A stretch of DNA of 7,690 nt from Mariprofundus sp. (GCA_030951065.1 JAUZQH010000044.1:1-7690); one strand, 5' to 3'. Shown: positions 1-7,496, numbered from the stretch's first letter. The notes: generated by a model not told the origin, from the letters alone. Numbers and translations: made by a program.

Positions 1-858
1 GTTGGCGGTTATCCGCGCGGTCGCGTCATCGAAATTTATGGCCCGGAATCTTCCGGTAAAACCACGCTGGCACTGCATGCGATTGCCGAAGCGCAAAAGC
101 TGGGCGGACAGGCCGCATTTGTGGATGCCGAGCATGCGCTGGATCCTGTTTATGCCGAAAATCTGGGTGTGGATGTCGAGAACCTGCTGGTATCCCAACC
201 CGATTCGGGAGAGCAGGCGCTGGAAGTGGTTGATATGCTGACCCGTTCCGGCGCGCTTGATATTATCGTAGTGGATTCGGTAGCGGCGCTCACACCCAAG
301 GCGGAACTCGAAGGTGATATGGGCGATTCCCACATGGGTCTGCATGCACGTTTGATGAGCCAGGCGCTACGCAAATTGACCGGTTCGATTTCCCGTTCTA
401 AAACCACGGTTGTGTTTATCAATCAGATTCGTATGAAAATCGGTGTGATGTTCGGTAATCCGGAAACCACCACCGGGGGTAATGCCTTGAAATTTTATGC
501 CTCCATACGGCTCGATATTCGCCGCATCGGAGCTATCAAGAAGGGTGATGAGACGCTGGGTAATGATACTCGTGTGAAAGTGGTCAAGAATAAAATGGCA
601 CCGCCATTCAAACAGGCCCAGTTCTCCATTATGTATGGTGAAGGTGTATCACATGCCGGAGAAGTGCTTGATATGGGGGTGAAGTACGGTTTTGTGAACA
701 AGAGCGGGGCGTGGTATGCCAAAGACAATGAAAAAATCGGGCAGGGCAGGGATAATGCCATCAAGTTTTTGAAGGAACATCCGGACATACTGGCTGAAGT
801 GGAAGCCAGAGTACGGGCTGAACTGGGTATGGGTGCTGAGGCGGAGACGACTGAATAA
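1..858 (+). CDS. recA: Recombinase RecA, 5'-truncated by the window edge
   Basis: RecA is the ATP-dependent DNA strand-exchange protein that forms filaments on single-stranded DNA, drives homologous repair and triggers LexA cleavage in the SOS response. The reading frame is open from base 1 and gives 285 residues. By alignment from memory, residue 1 matches about residue 53 of E. coli RecA, so roughly 52 N-terminal residues lie outside the window. Visible motifs are Walker A GPESSGKT (fragment residues 14-21), DAEHALDP, Walker B IIVVD (88-92), the DSHMGL stretch, [20 protein letters not shown] covering DNA-binding loop L2 (starting at 141), and [13 protein letters not shown]. The C-terminal tail is short and only mildly acidic (ending EAETTE), less acidic than in E. 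coli. recX follows after 8 bases with no terminator between them, so the two are very probably co-transcribed. The promoter and any LexA box lie upstream of the window. Confidence 0.99.
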   Translation, partial: VGGYPRGRVIEIYGPESSGKTTLALHAIAEAQKLGGQAAFVDAEHALDPVYAENLGVDVENLLVSQPDSGEQALEVVDMLTRSGALDIIVVDSVAALTPKAELEGDMGDSHMGLHARLMSQALRKLTGSISRSKTTVVFINQIRMKIGVMFGNPETTTGGNALKFYASIRLDIRRIGAIKKGDETLGNDTRVKVVKNKMAPPFKQAQFSIMYGEGVSHAGEVLDMGVKYGFVNKSGAWYAKDNEKIGQGRDNAIKFLKEHPDILAEVEARVRAELGMGAEAETTE

Positions 859-866
859 CGTCTTGT

Positions 867-1331
867 ATGGAATGTTCTAAGCAACAATTGGCGGCCTATG
901 GCTATGCTGTACGCCTGCTTGCCCATCGTGAGTTTTGTGAACTTGAAATGCGCCAACGGTTGGCCGGGCGCGAGTTTGAGGATGAGATCATTGACTGGGC
1001 GATTAATCGCCTTCAGCAGGATGGTTATCTCAGTGAATTACGTTATGCCGAGGCCTATTTGCGCTCCCGTTTGAAAAAAGGCGAAGCGCCGTGGCTGGCA
1101 GCCAGGCGGGCAGAACAAAAAGGGGCGCAGTCTGCTGCTGTACAAGCTGCATTGACCGAGCTGACCGAGTGTTACGATGCCGGACAGGCGGCGCGGGAAC
1201 TGATGTTGGCGCGGGATCCGGCCGGATTACGATTTGAGGATGAACGGGTGTGGCAGCGTCAGGCCCGTTTTTTGCGGAATAAAGGCTTTGCAGCTGATAT
1301 TATTCTGCGTGCATTGAATGACAGGACGTAG
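867..1331 (+). CDS. recX: Regulatory protein RecX
   Basis: RecX is a small, helical, cytoplasmic protein that binds RecA filaments and limits or modulates their growth and ATPase activity. The 154 residues are close to the family's usual 150-170. Recognisable family segments are AVRLLAHREFCELEMRQRL (residues 14-32), the GYLSELRYAEAYLRSRLKKG region (53-72) and the C-terminal RQARFLRNKGFAADIILRAL (131-150), matching the three tandem helical repeats of RecX. Position directly after recA is the classical context. The ATG at 867 is chosen because the first RecX motif begins soon after it. There is no good Shine-Dalgarno sequence just upstream, so translation is probably coupled to termination at the recA stop 8 bases away. 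The sequence is divergent, as is usual for RecX, but motifs plus context make the call firm. Confidence 0.95.
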   Translation: MECSKQQLAAYGYAVRLLAHREFCELEMRQRLAGREFEDEIIDWAINRLQQDGYLSELRYAEAYLRSRLKKGEAPWLAARRAEQKGAQSAAVQAALTELTECYDAGQAARELMLARDPAGLRFEDERVWQRQARFLRNKGFAADIILRALNDRT

Positions 1332-1338
1332 TTTTTTT
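1305..1338 (+). terminator. Possible weak Rho-independent terminator at the recX stop
   Basis: CTGCGT (1305-1310) can pair with ACGTAG (1326-1331), including one G-U pair, and a run of seven T follows immediately (1332-1338). The second arm contains the recX stop codon TAG (1329-1331). The stem is only 6 bp and the loop is 15 bases, so any termination would be partial. The position, at the end of recX and before a 110-base gap and alaS, is right for a leaky terminator that lets some transcription continue into alaS. Confidence 0.35.
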
Positions 1339-1429
1339 ATCACAGAGGGCGCAACGGCAGGCAAAGTAAAAACCAGGGCAGGATCGGATTTATTGTTACC
1401 TGTGTCCATCTGTGGTTCGATTATAAAAC

Positions 1430-1444
1430 GGAGGTTTCCCGGTG
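1430..1444 (+). promoter_or_regulatory. Strong ribosome binding site and GTG start of alaS
   Basis: GGAGGT at 1430-1435 is a near-perfect Shine-Dalgarno sequence, six bases before the GTG at 1442. This fixes the alaS start at a GTG codon. Residues from there (MKTSEIRQKFLEYF) match the usual AlaS N-terminus, so no upstream extension is needed. Confidence 0.85.
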
Positions 1445-4051
1445 AAGACATCCGAGATTCGTCAAAAATTTCTGGAATATTTTGCCTCGAAGGGGCATCA
1501 GGTGGTGGAATCCAGTTCGCTGGTGCCGCATGGCGACCCGACCCTGATGTTCGTCAATGCGGGCATGGTGCAGTTCAAGAATGTATTTCTGGGCAATGAG
1601 TCGCGTCCCTATGTGAGAGCCACCTCATCGCAGAAATGCGTTCGCGCCGGCGGCAAGCATAATGATCTGGAAAATGTGGGGCATACGGCCCGCCACCACA
1701 CGTTTTTTGAAATGCTGGGCAATTTCTCCTTCGGCGATTATTTCAAACACGATGCCATTGCCTATGCCTGGGAATTTCTCACCGTTGAATTGAAACTCGA
1801 TGCGAATCGCCTGTTTGTCACCGTCTTTGAAGACGACGATGAAGCGTATGACATCTGGACGAAAGAGATTGGCGTTCCTCTCGACAAAATCGCCCGTATC
1901 GGTGCCAGAGATAATTTCTGGTCGATGGGTGATACGGGCCCCTGTGGCCCCTGTTCGGAGATTTTTTACGATCACGGTGCTGATGTCTGGGGTGGCCCGC
2001 CGGGCACGCCCGATGAAGAAGGCGATCGCTTTGTGGAGATCTGGAATCTGGTGTTCATGCAGTATAATCGTGACGAAGATGGTGTGCTGACGCCGCTGCC
2101 CAAACCCAGCGTCGATACCGGCATGGGACTGGAGCGTGTGGCTGCCGTATTGCAGGGCACACACAATAATTACGAAATCGACCTGTTCAGAAATCTGATT
2201 GATAAAGCCTGTGATGTGACCGGTGTGAAATTCGGCGAGAATGCTGACAGGGATGTGTCCTTGCGGGTACTGGCCGATCATTTGCGTTCGGTGGCATTTT
2301 TGCTGGCTGATGGCGTGTTGCCGAGCAATGAAGGGCGTGGCTTTGTGCTCAGGCGAATTCTACGCCGCGCCTGCCGCCATGGTCGTTTGATCGGTATGCA
2401 GGAAGCCTTTATTTATAAACTGGTGGAAGCGCTGGTCGATGAGATGGGCAATCATTTCAACGAATTGCAGGAGAATCAGGCCAATATTGAGCAGGTGATT
2501 CGTATTGAGGAAGAGCGTTTTATCAGAACGCTGGATAAGGGGCTGAAGCTGGTTGAACAGGCTGTTCGCGATGCCGGACCGGGTGGCACGATTCCGGGTA
2601 AAACGCTGTTTACGCTCTATGATACATTTGGCTTTCCGACTGATTTGACTGCAGACATTCTCAAAGGCTCCGATATTCATCTGGATATGGCCGGCTTTGA
2701 AACATGCATGGAAGAGCAGCGACAACGTGCACGTGCGGCCTGGGGCGGTTCGGGTGAATCAGCCTTGCCGAAGGCACTGTTTGAACTGCGCGAGAAACAT
2801 GGGCCGACTGAATTCCTGGGTTATTCCATATTACAGGCGGAAGGGGCCATCACAGGCCTGATTCAGGATGGTGAACCGGTTGAGTCCCTGAGCGAAGGTG
2901 AAGAAGCCTGGGTCATCACCAATCAGACGCCGTTCTACGGTGAGTCCGGCGGACAGGTGGGCGATACCGGCATCATCAAGTCTGCCGATGGCGAGTTCAT
3001 GGTGACCGATACCAAAAAATTACTCTCCGACTTATTGGTGCATGTGGGCAAGGTTATTGCCGGTTCAATCACGACAGGAGGTATTGCGCACCTCTCGGTC
3101 GATGCCAGGCGGCGTGATGCGATTCGGCGCAATCATACAGCGACACATCTGATGCATGCCGTATTGCGCGATGTGCTGGGCGAACATGTCAAACAGGCCG
3201 GCTCTCTGGTTAATGCAGAACGATTGCGTTTTGATTTCAATCATTTTCAGCCTGTATCCAAAGAAGAACTTCAACAAATTGAGGCGCGCGTCAATGCTGC
3301 TACGCTGGCCAATGATGCGGTAGAAACGAAGCTGATGACACAGGATGAAGCGGTGGCATCGGGTGCAATGGCGCTGTTCGGTGAGAAATACGGTGATGAG
3401 GTGCGCGTGGTGTCGGCTGGATTCTCAACCGAGTTATGTGGTGGCACACATGTATCGGCGACTGGCGAAATCGGTCTGTTCCGTATTGTATCGGAAACCG
3501 GCATTGCAGCGGGCGTGCGCCGTATCGAGGCAGTAACGGGAGCGGCGGCCTATCAGAGCGTTGTCGATGATCTCACCACCCTGAATGACGTTGCCGGACA
3601 TTTGAAAGTGCGTCCATTTGAGGCCGCTGAAGCGGTTGCAAACCTGCAGACCAAACTGAAACAGACCGAAAAAGAACTGGAAAGCCTGCGGGCCAAACAA
3701 TCTACCGGTCTGCTGGATGATCTGTTGAAACAGGCGGTTGACATAAATGGCGTGAAGTTGCTGACCGCAGAAGTCAGCGGTGTGAAGAATTTACGCGATT
3801 TTATGGACAAGGCCAAGGGCAAGTTAAAATCGGGTGTATTGGTATTTGGCCAGAAAAACGGCCCGAAAGTACAACTGATTGCCGGCGTCACCAAAGATCT
3901 CGTCGACCGGTACAATGCCGGTAATATCGTGCGTGAAGTAGCATCCGTTTGTGGCGGCAAAGGCGGTGGCAAGCCGGATATGGCCATGGCCGGCGGCACT
4001 GAGCCTGACAAACTGAAAGAGGCGCTGGCAGCAGTTCCTGGTTTGCTGTAA
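1442..4051 (+). CDS. alaS: Alanine--tRNA ligase
   Basis: This cytoplasmic class II synthetase activates alanine with ATP and charges tRNA-Ala, and it edits mischarged Ser- and Gly-tRNA-Ala. The 869 residues are close to E. coli AlaS (876). The catalytic core comes first: RATSSQKCVRAGGKHNDLENVG (59-80), class II motif 2 in TARHHTFFEMLGNFSFGDYF (82-101), and motif 3 GMGLERV (227-233). The helical tRNA-recognition region follows. The editing domain has its zinc ligands in HTATH (H565, H569) and CGGTH (C666, H670). After a linker helix comes the C-Ala domain, with the glycine-rich GGKGGGKPDMAMAGG near the end (about 838-852). No active-site or editing residue appears to be missing. Start is GTG with a strong Shine-Dalgarno sequence. 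rmuC begins 18 bases after the stop, so the two probably share a transcript. Confidence 0.99.
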   Translation: MKTSEIRQKFLEYFASKGHQVVESSSLVPHGDPTLMFVNAGMVQFKNVFLGNESRPYVRATSSQKCVRAGGKHNDLENVGHTARHHTFFEMLGNFSFGDYFKHDAIAYAWEFLTVELKLDANRLFVTVFEDDDEAYDIWTKEIGVPLDKIARIGARDNFWSMGDTGPCGPCSEIFYDHGADVWGGPPGTPDEEGDRFVEIWNLVFMQYNRDEDGVLTPLPKPSVDTGMGLERVAAVLQGTHNNYEIDLFRNLIDKACDVTGVKFGENADRDVSLRVLADHLRSVAFLLADGVLPSNEGRGFVLRRILRRACRHGRLIGMQEAFIYKLVEALVDEMGNHFNELQENQANIEQVIRIEEERFIRTLDKGLKLVEQAVRDAGPGGTIPGKTLFTLYDTFGFPTDLTADILKGSDIHLDMAGFETCMEEQRQRARAAWGGSGESALPKALFELREKHGPTEFLGYSILQAEGAITGLIQDGEPVESLSEGEEAWVITNQTPFYGESGGQVGDTGIIKSADGEFMVTDTKKLLSDLLVHVGKVIAGSITTGGIAHLSVDARRRDAIRRNHTATHLMHAVLRDVLGEHVKQAGSLVNAERLRFDFNHFQPVSKEELQQIEARVNAATLANDAVETKLMTQDEAVASGAMALFGEKYGDEVRVVSAGFSTELCGGTHVSATGEIGLFRIVSETGIAAGVRRIEAVTGAAAYQSVVDDLTTLNDVAGHLKVRPFEAAEAVANLQTKLKQTEKELESLRAKQSTGLLDDLLKQAVDINGVKLLTAEVSGVKNLRDFMDKAKGKLKSGVLVFGQKNGPKVQLIAGVTKDLVDRYNAGNIVREVASVCGGKGGGKPDMAMAGGTEPDKLKEALAAVPGLL

Positions 4052-4059
4052 GGCGTTAC

Positions 4060-4072
4060 AGGAGGGCTTGTG
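4060..4072 (+). promoter_or_regulatory. Ribosome binding site and GTG start of rmuC
   Basis: AGGAGG at 4060-4065 lies four bases before the GTG at 4070. It sits within the 18-base gap after the alaS stop (4049-4051). It supports a GTG start that places the membrane anchor at the extreme N-terminus, as expected for RmuC. Confidence 0.8.
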
Positions 4073-5530
4073 AGTATTGATTCAAATCTGCTGATAGGCC
4101 TGATTGTCGGCTTGCTTGCCGGTTTTGCACTGCACTGGTTTCTCAGTCGTGGTAAGCGCACAACCCTTGAGGAACAGAAGCGAAGCTTTCAAAAACTGGA
4201 AATGGAAGTTGAAGCCCGTGGTGCACAAATCGAGTCATTAAAAAATGACATTCAGGCTCACGGTATCGAAAAAGCAACACTGGAAGAGCGCATCAGGCAG
4301 CTCAATCAGTTTCAGACTGACCTGGAAAGTAAACTGGCACATAGAGATGCTACGATTGAAAGCCTGAATCAGGAAGTTTCCAGGCATCAAACCACAATTG
4401 CCGAGCTCCGGACTGCAATGGAAAAAGACCGTGAAGCGGCAGTGGAGAAACTGGCGTTGCTGGAAGAAGCCAAAACACGGCTGGGTAATGAATTCAAGCT
4501 GCTGGCCAATCAGATTTTTGAGGAAAAGGGCAAGGCCTTCTCCGAGAAAAACCAAAGCAGTCTGGATGAGATTCTGAAGCCGGTGCAGTCTGAACTGAAA
4601 GCTTTTCGGGATCGCATTGAAACGGTTCACAAAGAGGATGTGGAGGCCAGAGGCTCTTTAAAAGAGCAGCTGTTGAATTTGCAAAGTCTGAATAAACAAA
4701 TGAATGATGAAGCCAGAAATCTTACCCGTGCATTGAAAGGTGATAAGAAGATGCAGGGCGACTGGGGTGAACTCATTCTGGAAACGGTGCTGGAGCAATC
4801 AGGTTTGCGTAAGGGTAAGGAATATACAACACAGGGCGGTTTTCGTGACGAAGGTGGCAATCTGCGCAAGCCGGATGTGATTCTGAACCTGCCTGATGGC
4901 AAGCATATGATTATTGATTCGAAAGTATCGCTGCTTGCATACAACGAATTTATGAATGCCGAGGACGAGCCGGTGCGCGAGCGCGCCCTGGCTGCGCATG
5001 TGCAATCCATACGCAACCATATTGATGATTTAAGCAGCAAGGATTATTCATCGTTGATCGGTTTGAAGTCGCCCGATTTTGTGTTCATGTTTATGCCCAT
5101 TGAAGCTGCTTTTATGGCTGCATTTCAAACAGATGAGAAGCTGTTCAGCAAGGCGTTTGAGCGCAATATTGTTGTTGTGACGCCAACAACTTTATTGGCG
5201 ACATTGAGAACGGTTGAGAATATCTGGCGCTATGAACGACAGAATGAAAATGCCAAACGCATCGCGGATAAAGCCGGCTCGGTTTACGACAAACTGCGGG
5301 GTTTTCTGGAGGACTTCGAAAAAATCGGCAGTCAGCTGGCCACGGTGCAAAAAAGCTATGATGGGGCGCTCAATAAATTGACCCATGGCCAGGGCAATCT
5401 CGTTCGACAGGCTCAAGGTTTTGTCGAGCTGGGTGTGAAAGTGAAGAAACAATTGCCGAAAAAAATCCTTGATGAAGCATCCCTGAATGATGTGGCAGCG
5501 CTGGAAGATCAGACGGAAAACGACAATTGA
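4070..5530 (+). CDS. rmuC: DNA recombination protein RmuC
   Basis: RmuC family proteins (PF02646) have a predicted nuclease-like fold. In E. coli, rmuC mutants show more inversion between short inverted repeats, so the protein is thought to cut DNA structures that feed rearrangement. The 486 residues compare with 475 in E. coli. An N-terminal membrane helix (about 7-25) is followed by a long charged coiled coil (about 30-220) and the RmuC domain (about 222-465). Motifs seen are GDWGELILETVLEQSGL (230-246), RKPDVILNLPDGKHMIIDSK (266-285), which looks like a PD-(D/E)xK core, SPDFVFMFMPIEAAF (334-348), and VVVTPTTLLATLRTVENIWRYERQ (368-391). The latter strings are diagnostic for the family. The gene lies between alaS and a short membrane-protein gene in a tight plus-strand run. 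Start GTG is supported by AGGAGG four bases upstream. The family is clear; the biochemical activity is inferred. Confidence 0.97.
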   Translation: MSIDSNLLIGLIVGLLAGFALHWFLSRGKRTTLEEQKRSFQKLEMEVEARGAQIESLKNDIQAHGIEKATLEERIRQLNQFQTDLESKLAHRDATIESLNQEVSRHQTTIAELRTAMEKDREAAVEKLALLEEAKTRLGNEFKLLANQIFEEKGKAFSEKNQSSLDEILKPVQSELKAFRDRIETVHKEDVEARGSLKEQLLNLQSLNKQMNDEARNLTRALKGDKKMQGDWGELILETVLEQSGLRKGKEYTTQGGFRDEGGNLRKPDVILNLPDGKHMIIDSKVSLLAYNEFMNAEDEPVRERALAAHVQSIRNHIDDLSSKDYSSLIGLKSPDFVFMFMPIEAAFMAAFQTDEKLFSKAFERNIVVVTPTTLLATLRTVENIWRYERQNENAKRIADKAGSVYDKLRGFLEDFEKIGSQLATVQKSYDGALNKLTHGQGNLVRQAQGFVELGVKVKKQLPKKILDEASLNDVAALEDQTENDN

Positions 5531-5546
5531 AACCGGGAGCTCATCC

Positions 5547-6203
5547 ATGACATCTGATCCGCAATCAGGACAGAAACCGAAACACAATGATCGGATGGCC
5601 TTGTGGATGCTGCTGGTTGTGGTGGTAGTCACTGCTGGGGTTTTTTTCTGGACCAGTTCCAGCTATCAACTGGATAACGCGACGGAACGAACCCATGTTG
5701 ACGGGCAGGGGCATCTGCATGTGCTGGGCGTAACGCTGGGAAAAACAACGCTTAAACAGGCTGAACGCATTCTTAAAAGCAAGAGCGATGTGGCCCTGTA
5801 TATCTATCCGCAGGAGCATCCGAAGGCAGGCTTGAAGCTGGAAGCATTTTTTCCGGCTATCGCCGATCATACCAAAGTAGTGCTGCTGCTGGATTTGGAT
5901 GACAAGGCGCTGAAAGAGATCGAGGCGCGTGCAACCATTCCTCACCTGTACCCGGACAAGGTGGCCCGGATGAATCTGGCCCCGGGCGATGTCCGCCACG
6001 CCCGCAGCGCAACGGTTCGCGAACTGACTCTGATTCCCAACCTGACCATTTCCGCTGAAACCCTGAAAGCGCGTTTCGGGGAACCGGATCGGGTGCAGTC
6101 TCTGGATAAAGATCGGGATGAATATATCTATGATGCCATCGGTCTAAATGCCGTAATCAGCAAGGACGCACCGCCGGTATTGCACTTCGCGAATCCTGGA
6201 TAA
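5547..6203 (+). CDS. Uncharacterised single-pass membrane protein, probably periplasmic
   Basis: I do not recognise this 218-residue protein as a named family. It has a charged N-terminus (1-17), one strong membrane helix rich in V and L (about 18-36), then about 180 soluble residues that probably face the periplasm as a signal-anchored domain. Two segments look alike in plan. One is LHVLGVTLGKTTLKQAERIL (57-76). The other is LTISAETLKARFGEPDRVQS (166-185) followed by DEYIYDAIGLNAVIS (191-205). Both recall the pattern of BamE/SmpA-like small domains (G..T...V...FG.P, then a Y..GL.V.. strand), a loose similarity that is inference only. The ATG at 5547 has GGGAG (5535-5539) seven bases before it. 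An earlier in-frame ATG at 5487 would overlap rmuC by 44 bases and put a basic, unlikely extension before the helix. The gap to rmuC is 16 bases, so it is probably the last gene of an alaS-rmuC transcript. Confidence 0.85.
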   Translation: MTSDPQSGQKPKHNDRMALWMLLVVVVVTAGVFFWTSSSYQLDNATERTHVDGQGHLHVLGVTLGKTTLKQAERILKSKSDVALYIYPQEHPKAGLKLEAFFPAIADHTKVVLLLDLDDKALKEIEARATIPHLYPDKVARMNLAPGDVRHARSATVRELTLIPNLTISAETLKARFGEPDRVQSLDKDRDEYIYDAIGLNAVISKDAPPVLHFANPG

Positions 6204-6386
6204 ACTGGGCCGGATAATCACTTTGTTTGAGGCACAAGCTGAGAATTTTTATTGATGTGAACAACCTGATATGTGGCACAACATCCTGATGTGATTCCCG
6301 GCATGACCTCGCAAAGCACTGGAGCCAACATTCCTTCCGTACCAGAATTGATTGGCATCCAGGTGCAGTGCGGTGTCAGCGTATGA
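6204..6386. other. Non-coding junction between convergent genes
   Basis: This 183-base stretch separates the plus-strand membrane-protein gene from the nirK stop on the minus strand. I find no supportable gene in it. The left half is AT-rich, with short repeats around TGATGTGA (6253-6260 and 6287-6294). The right half holds a long imperfect hairpin (6316-6366). There is a T5 run at 6246-6250 but no convincing stem before it, so the terminator of the plus-strand operon is not evident. Confidence 0.7.
6316..6366. terminator. Imperfect hairpin just downstream of nirK, possible 3' end element
   Basis: The left arm GCACTGGAGCCAA (6316-6328) pairs over 13 bp with the right arm at 6352-6366. The right arm reads TTGGC, a bulged A (6357), TCCAG, a bulged G (6363), then TGC. 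The loop is 23 bases (6329-6351). On the minus strand the hairpin begins 20 bases past the nirK stop codon (6387-6389). Only three T follow it in that direction, so it is not a classical Rho-independent terminator. It could still stabilise the nirK mRNA end or act with Rho. It could also act on the opposing transcript. Confidence 0.4.
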
Positions 6387-7496
6387 TTATTGTATAGCTG
6401 AAGGCGGTTTCAATTGCTCCATCAAATCATTGTTCCATTTTCCATCGACTTTAATCTGTGAGATTGAGCCAAACAATAATGCCTCGATTAAATTATGTGA
6501 CAAATAGACATATGTTCCCGGCTGTTTAAATGTGTAGATGAAGGCGCCCGCTGAGCCAGCTGCTATGACCCAGCTCTCCAGGCCTTCTGCCGGAGCATCT
6601 GCGAAATTTCCTCTTTCCCATACGTAATCACCATGGCCGCCAATCAAATGCGGATAGGACTGACGATTGGCCTGAGAATGGATAAACAACACTGTTTCAC
6701 CCACGTTTGCATGCATGGCATTCTTTCCGGTTAACGCTCCCATCTTGCCGCCAAACGGGATATGCGTCGGAATCAGGCCTTTCATCACCTTCAGATCATC
6801 GCCATAAGATGCTGCGGCATTGGTATAACGCTTATATGTGCCATCTTTATTCTTGGGAAGATAATAATCCTGCTCACCAATATAGTAGGCTCTATCGTAT
6901 TTGATTTGCTTGCCGTTTTTATCTTTCAGACCACCTCTTGGCAAAATCATGACCGCGCCATTCATGCCATGGACAACATGCCAGGGGATCATTTTTCCAC
7001 CCGGTGCACAATGATAAACAAATGTTCCGGGCTTAACTGCTTTCCAGCGTAGTACAACTTCCTGACCAGGCTTTACCTTGGTGAGTGCACCACCTCCCAA
7101 AGCACCTGTGGCTGCATGGAAATCTATATTGTGTGGCAGCTTGCTTGTTTTCGGATTGACCAGGGTTAATTCGATATAATCACCGACATGGGCGACGATA
7201 AGCGGGCCGGGTACGCTGCCATTGAAGGTGAATGCCCAGATAAAAGCGCCCGGCTCAATTTCAATTTCTTTTTCTTCAATCACCATTCTAACCTGAATAA
7301 TTTTTGCTTTCCCTGTGGCCACTTGTTCATGTTCAGGCAAAAAGGGCGGGGTAACCAATTTCTGAACGACTCTTTTCAGGTTGCTGACGTTTGCCTGCGT
7401 ACCAACGTCAAACCCTTCAAGTCCACCTTTATTATTGGCAAAAGCAGTGTTGCTTAATAATAAAATCGCCATGAACAAAATTGTTTTTGTTTTCAA
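6387..7496 (-). CDS. nirK: Copper-containing nitrite reductase NirK, class I type
   Basis: NirK reduces nitrite to nitric oxide in the periplasm, taking electrons from a cupredoxin or cytochrome c. The protein has 369 residues, with a Sec-type signal peptide (MKTKTILFMAILLLSNTAFA, cleavage after about A20) and two cupredoxin domains. All metal and catalytic residues are present by comparison with Alcaligenes faecalis NirK: type 1 copper H122, C163, H173, M178; type 2 copper H127, H162, H334; catalytic D125 and H283, with the channel isoleucine I285. The type 1 loop HCAPGGKMIPWH has one residue more than in A. faecalis and matches the layout I recall for Rhodobacter NirK. Start is TTG at 7496-7494 with AAGGAG six bases before it. 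Starting at the next Met (residue 9) would remove the basic end of the signal peptide. The gene converges on the alaS-rmuC block and is more AT-rich than alaS. The membrane-protein gene upstream on the same strand may be co-transcribed. Confidence 0.98.
   Translation of the reverse strand: MKTKTILFMAILLLSNTAFANNKGGLEGFDVGTQANVSNLKRVVQKLVTPPFLPEHEQVATGKAKIIQVRMVIEEKEIEIEPGAFIWAFTFNGSVPGPLIVAHVGDYIELTLVNPKTSKLPHNIDFHAATGALGGGALTKVKPGQEVVLRWKAVKPGTFVYHCAPGGKMIPWHVVHGMNGAVMILPRGGLKDKNGKQIKYDRAYYIGEQDYYLPKNKDGTYKRYTNAAASYGDDLKVMKGLIPTHIPFGGKMGALTGKNAMHANVGETVLFIHSQANRQSYPHLIGGHGDYVWERGNFADAPAEGLESWVIAAGSAGAFIYTFKQPGTYVYLSHNLIEALLFGSISQIKVDGKWNNDLMEQLKPPSAIQ

Noticed and set aside
495..956. 153-residue minus-strand open frame across the recA-recX junction
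   Set aside because: It lies opposite strongly conserved RecA and RecX coding sequence, has low-complexity Ser/Leu-rich composition typical of antisense frames, and no ribosome binding context was evident.
1393..1427. Possible sigma-70 promoter for alaS (TTGTTA and TTATAA/TATAAA)
   Set aside because: Spacing is 20 to 23 bases, too long, and the predicted transcript start would fall inside the Shine-Dalgarno sequence.
1625..2281. 218-residue minus-strand open frame inside alaS
   Set aside because: It is the antisense of the conserved AlaS catalytic core; its length reflects the codon bias of alaS. No protein motif is recognisable.
3553..4161. 202-residue minus-strand open frame over the end of alaS and the start of rmuC
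   Set aside because: Antisense shadow of two well-identified genes, rich in Ser, Pro and Thr without domain features.
5487..5546. Upstream ATG that would lengthen the membrane protein after rmuC by 20 residues
   Set aside because: It would overlap the rmuC C-terminus by 44 bases and the added sequence is unlike a normal N-terminus; the ATG at 5547 has GGGAG at good spacing.
5641..5647. Run of seven T in the membrane-protein gene as a possible frameshift or slippage site
   Set aside because: The frame is sensible on both sides (Val-Phe-Phe in the membrane helix) and no alternative product in another frame is supported.
6219..6304. 28-codon minus-strand small open frame in the convergent junction
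   Set aside because: It has no clear ribosome binding site and no recognisable features, and it is within chance expectation for AT-rich non-coding DNA.
7188..7457. 89-residue plus-strand open frame opposite the nirK N-terminal half
   Set aside because: It overlaps the signal peptide and first cupredoxin domain of a confidently identified gene and shows no family features.
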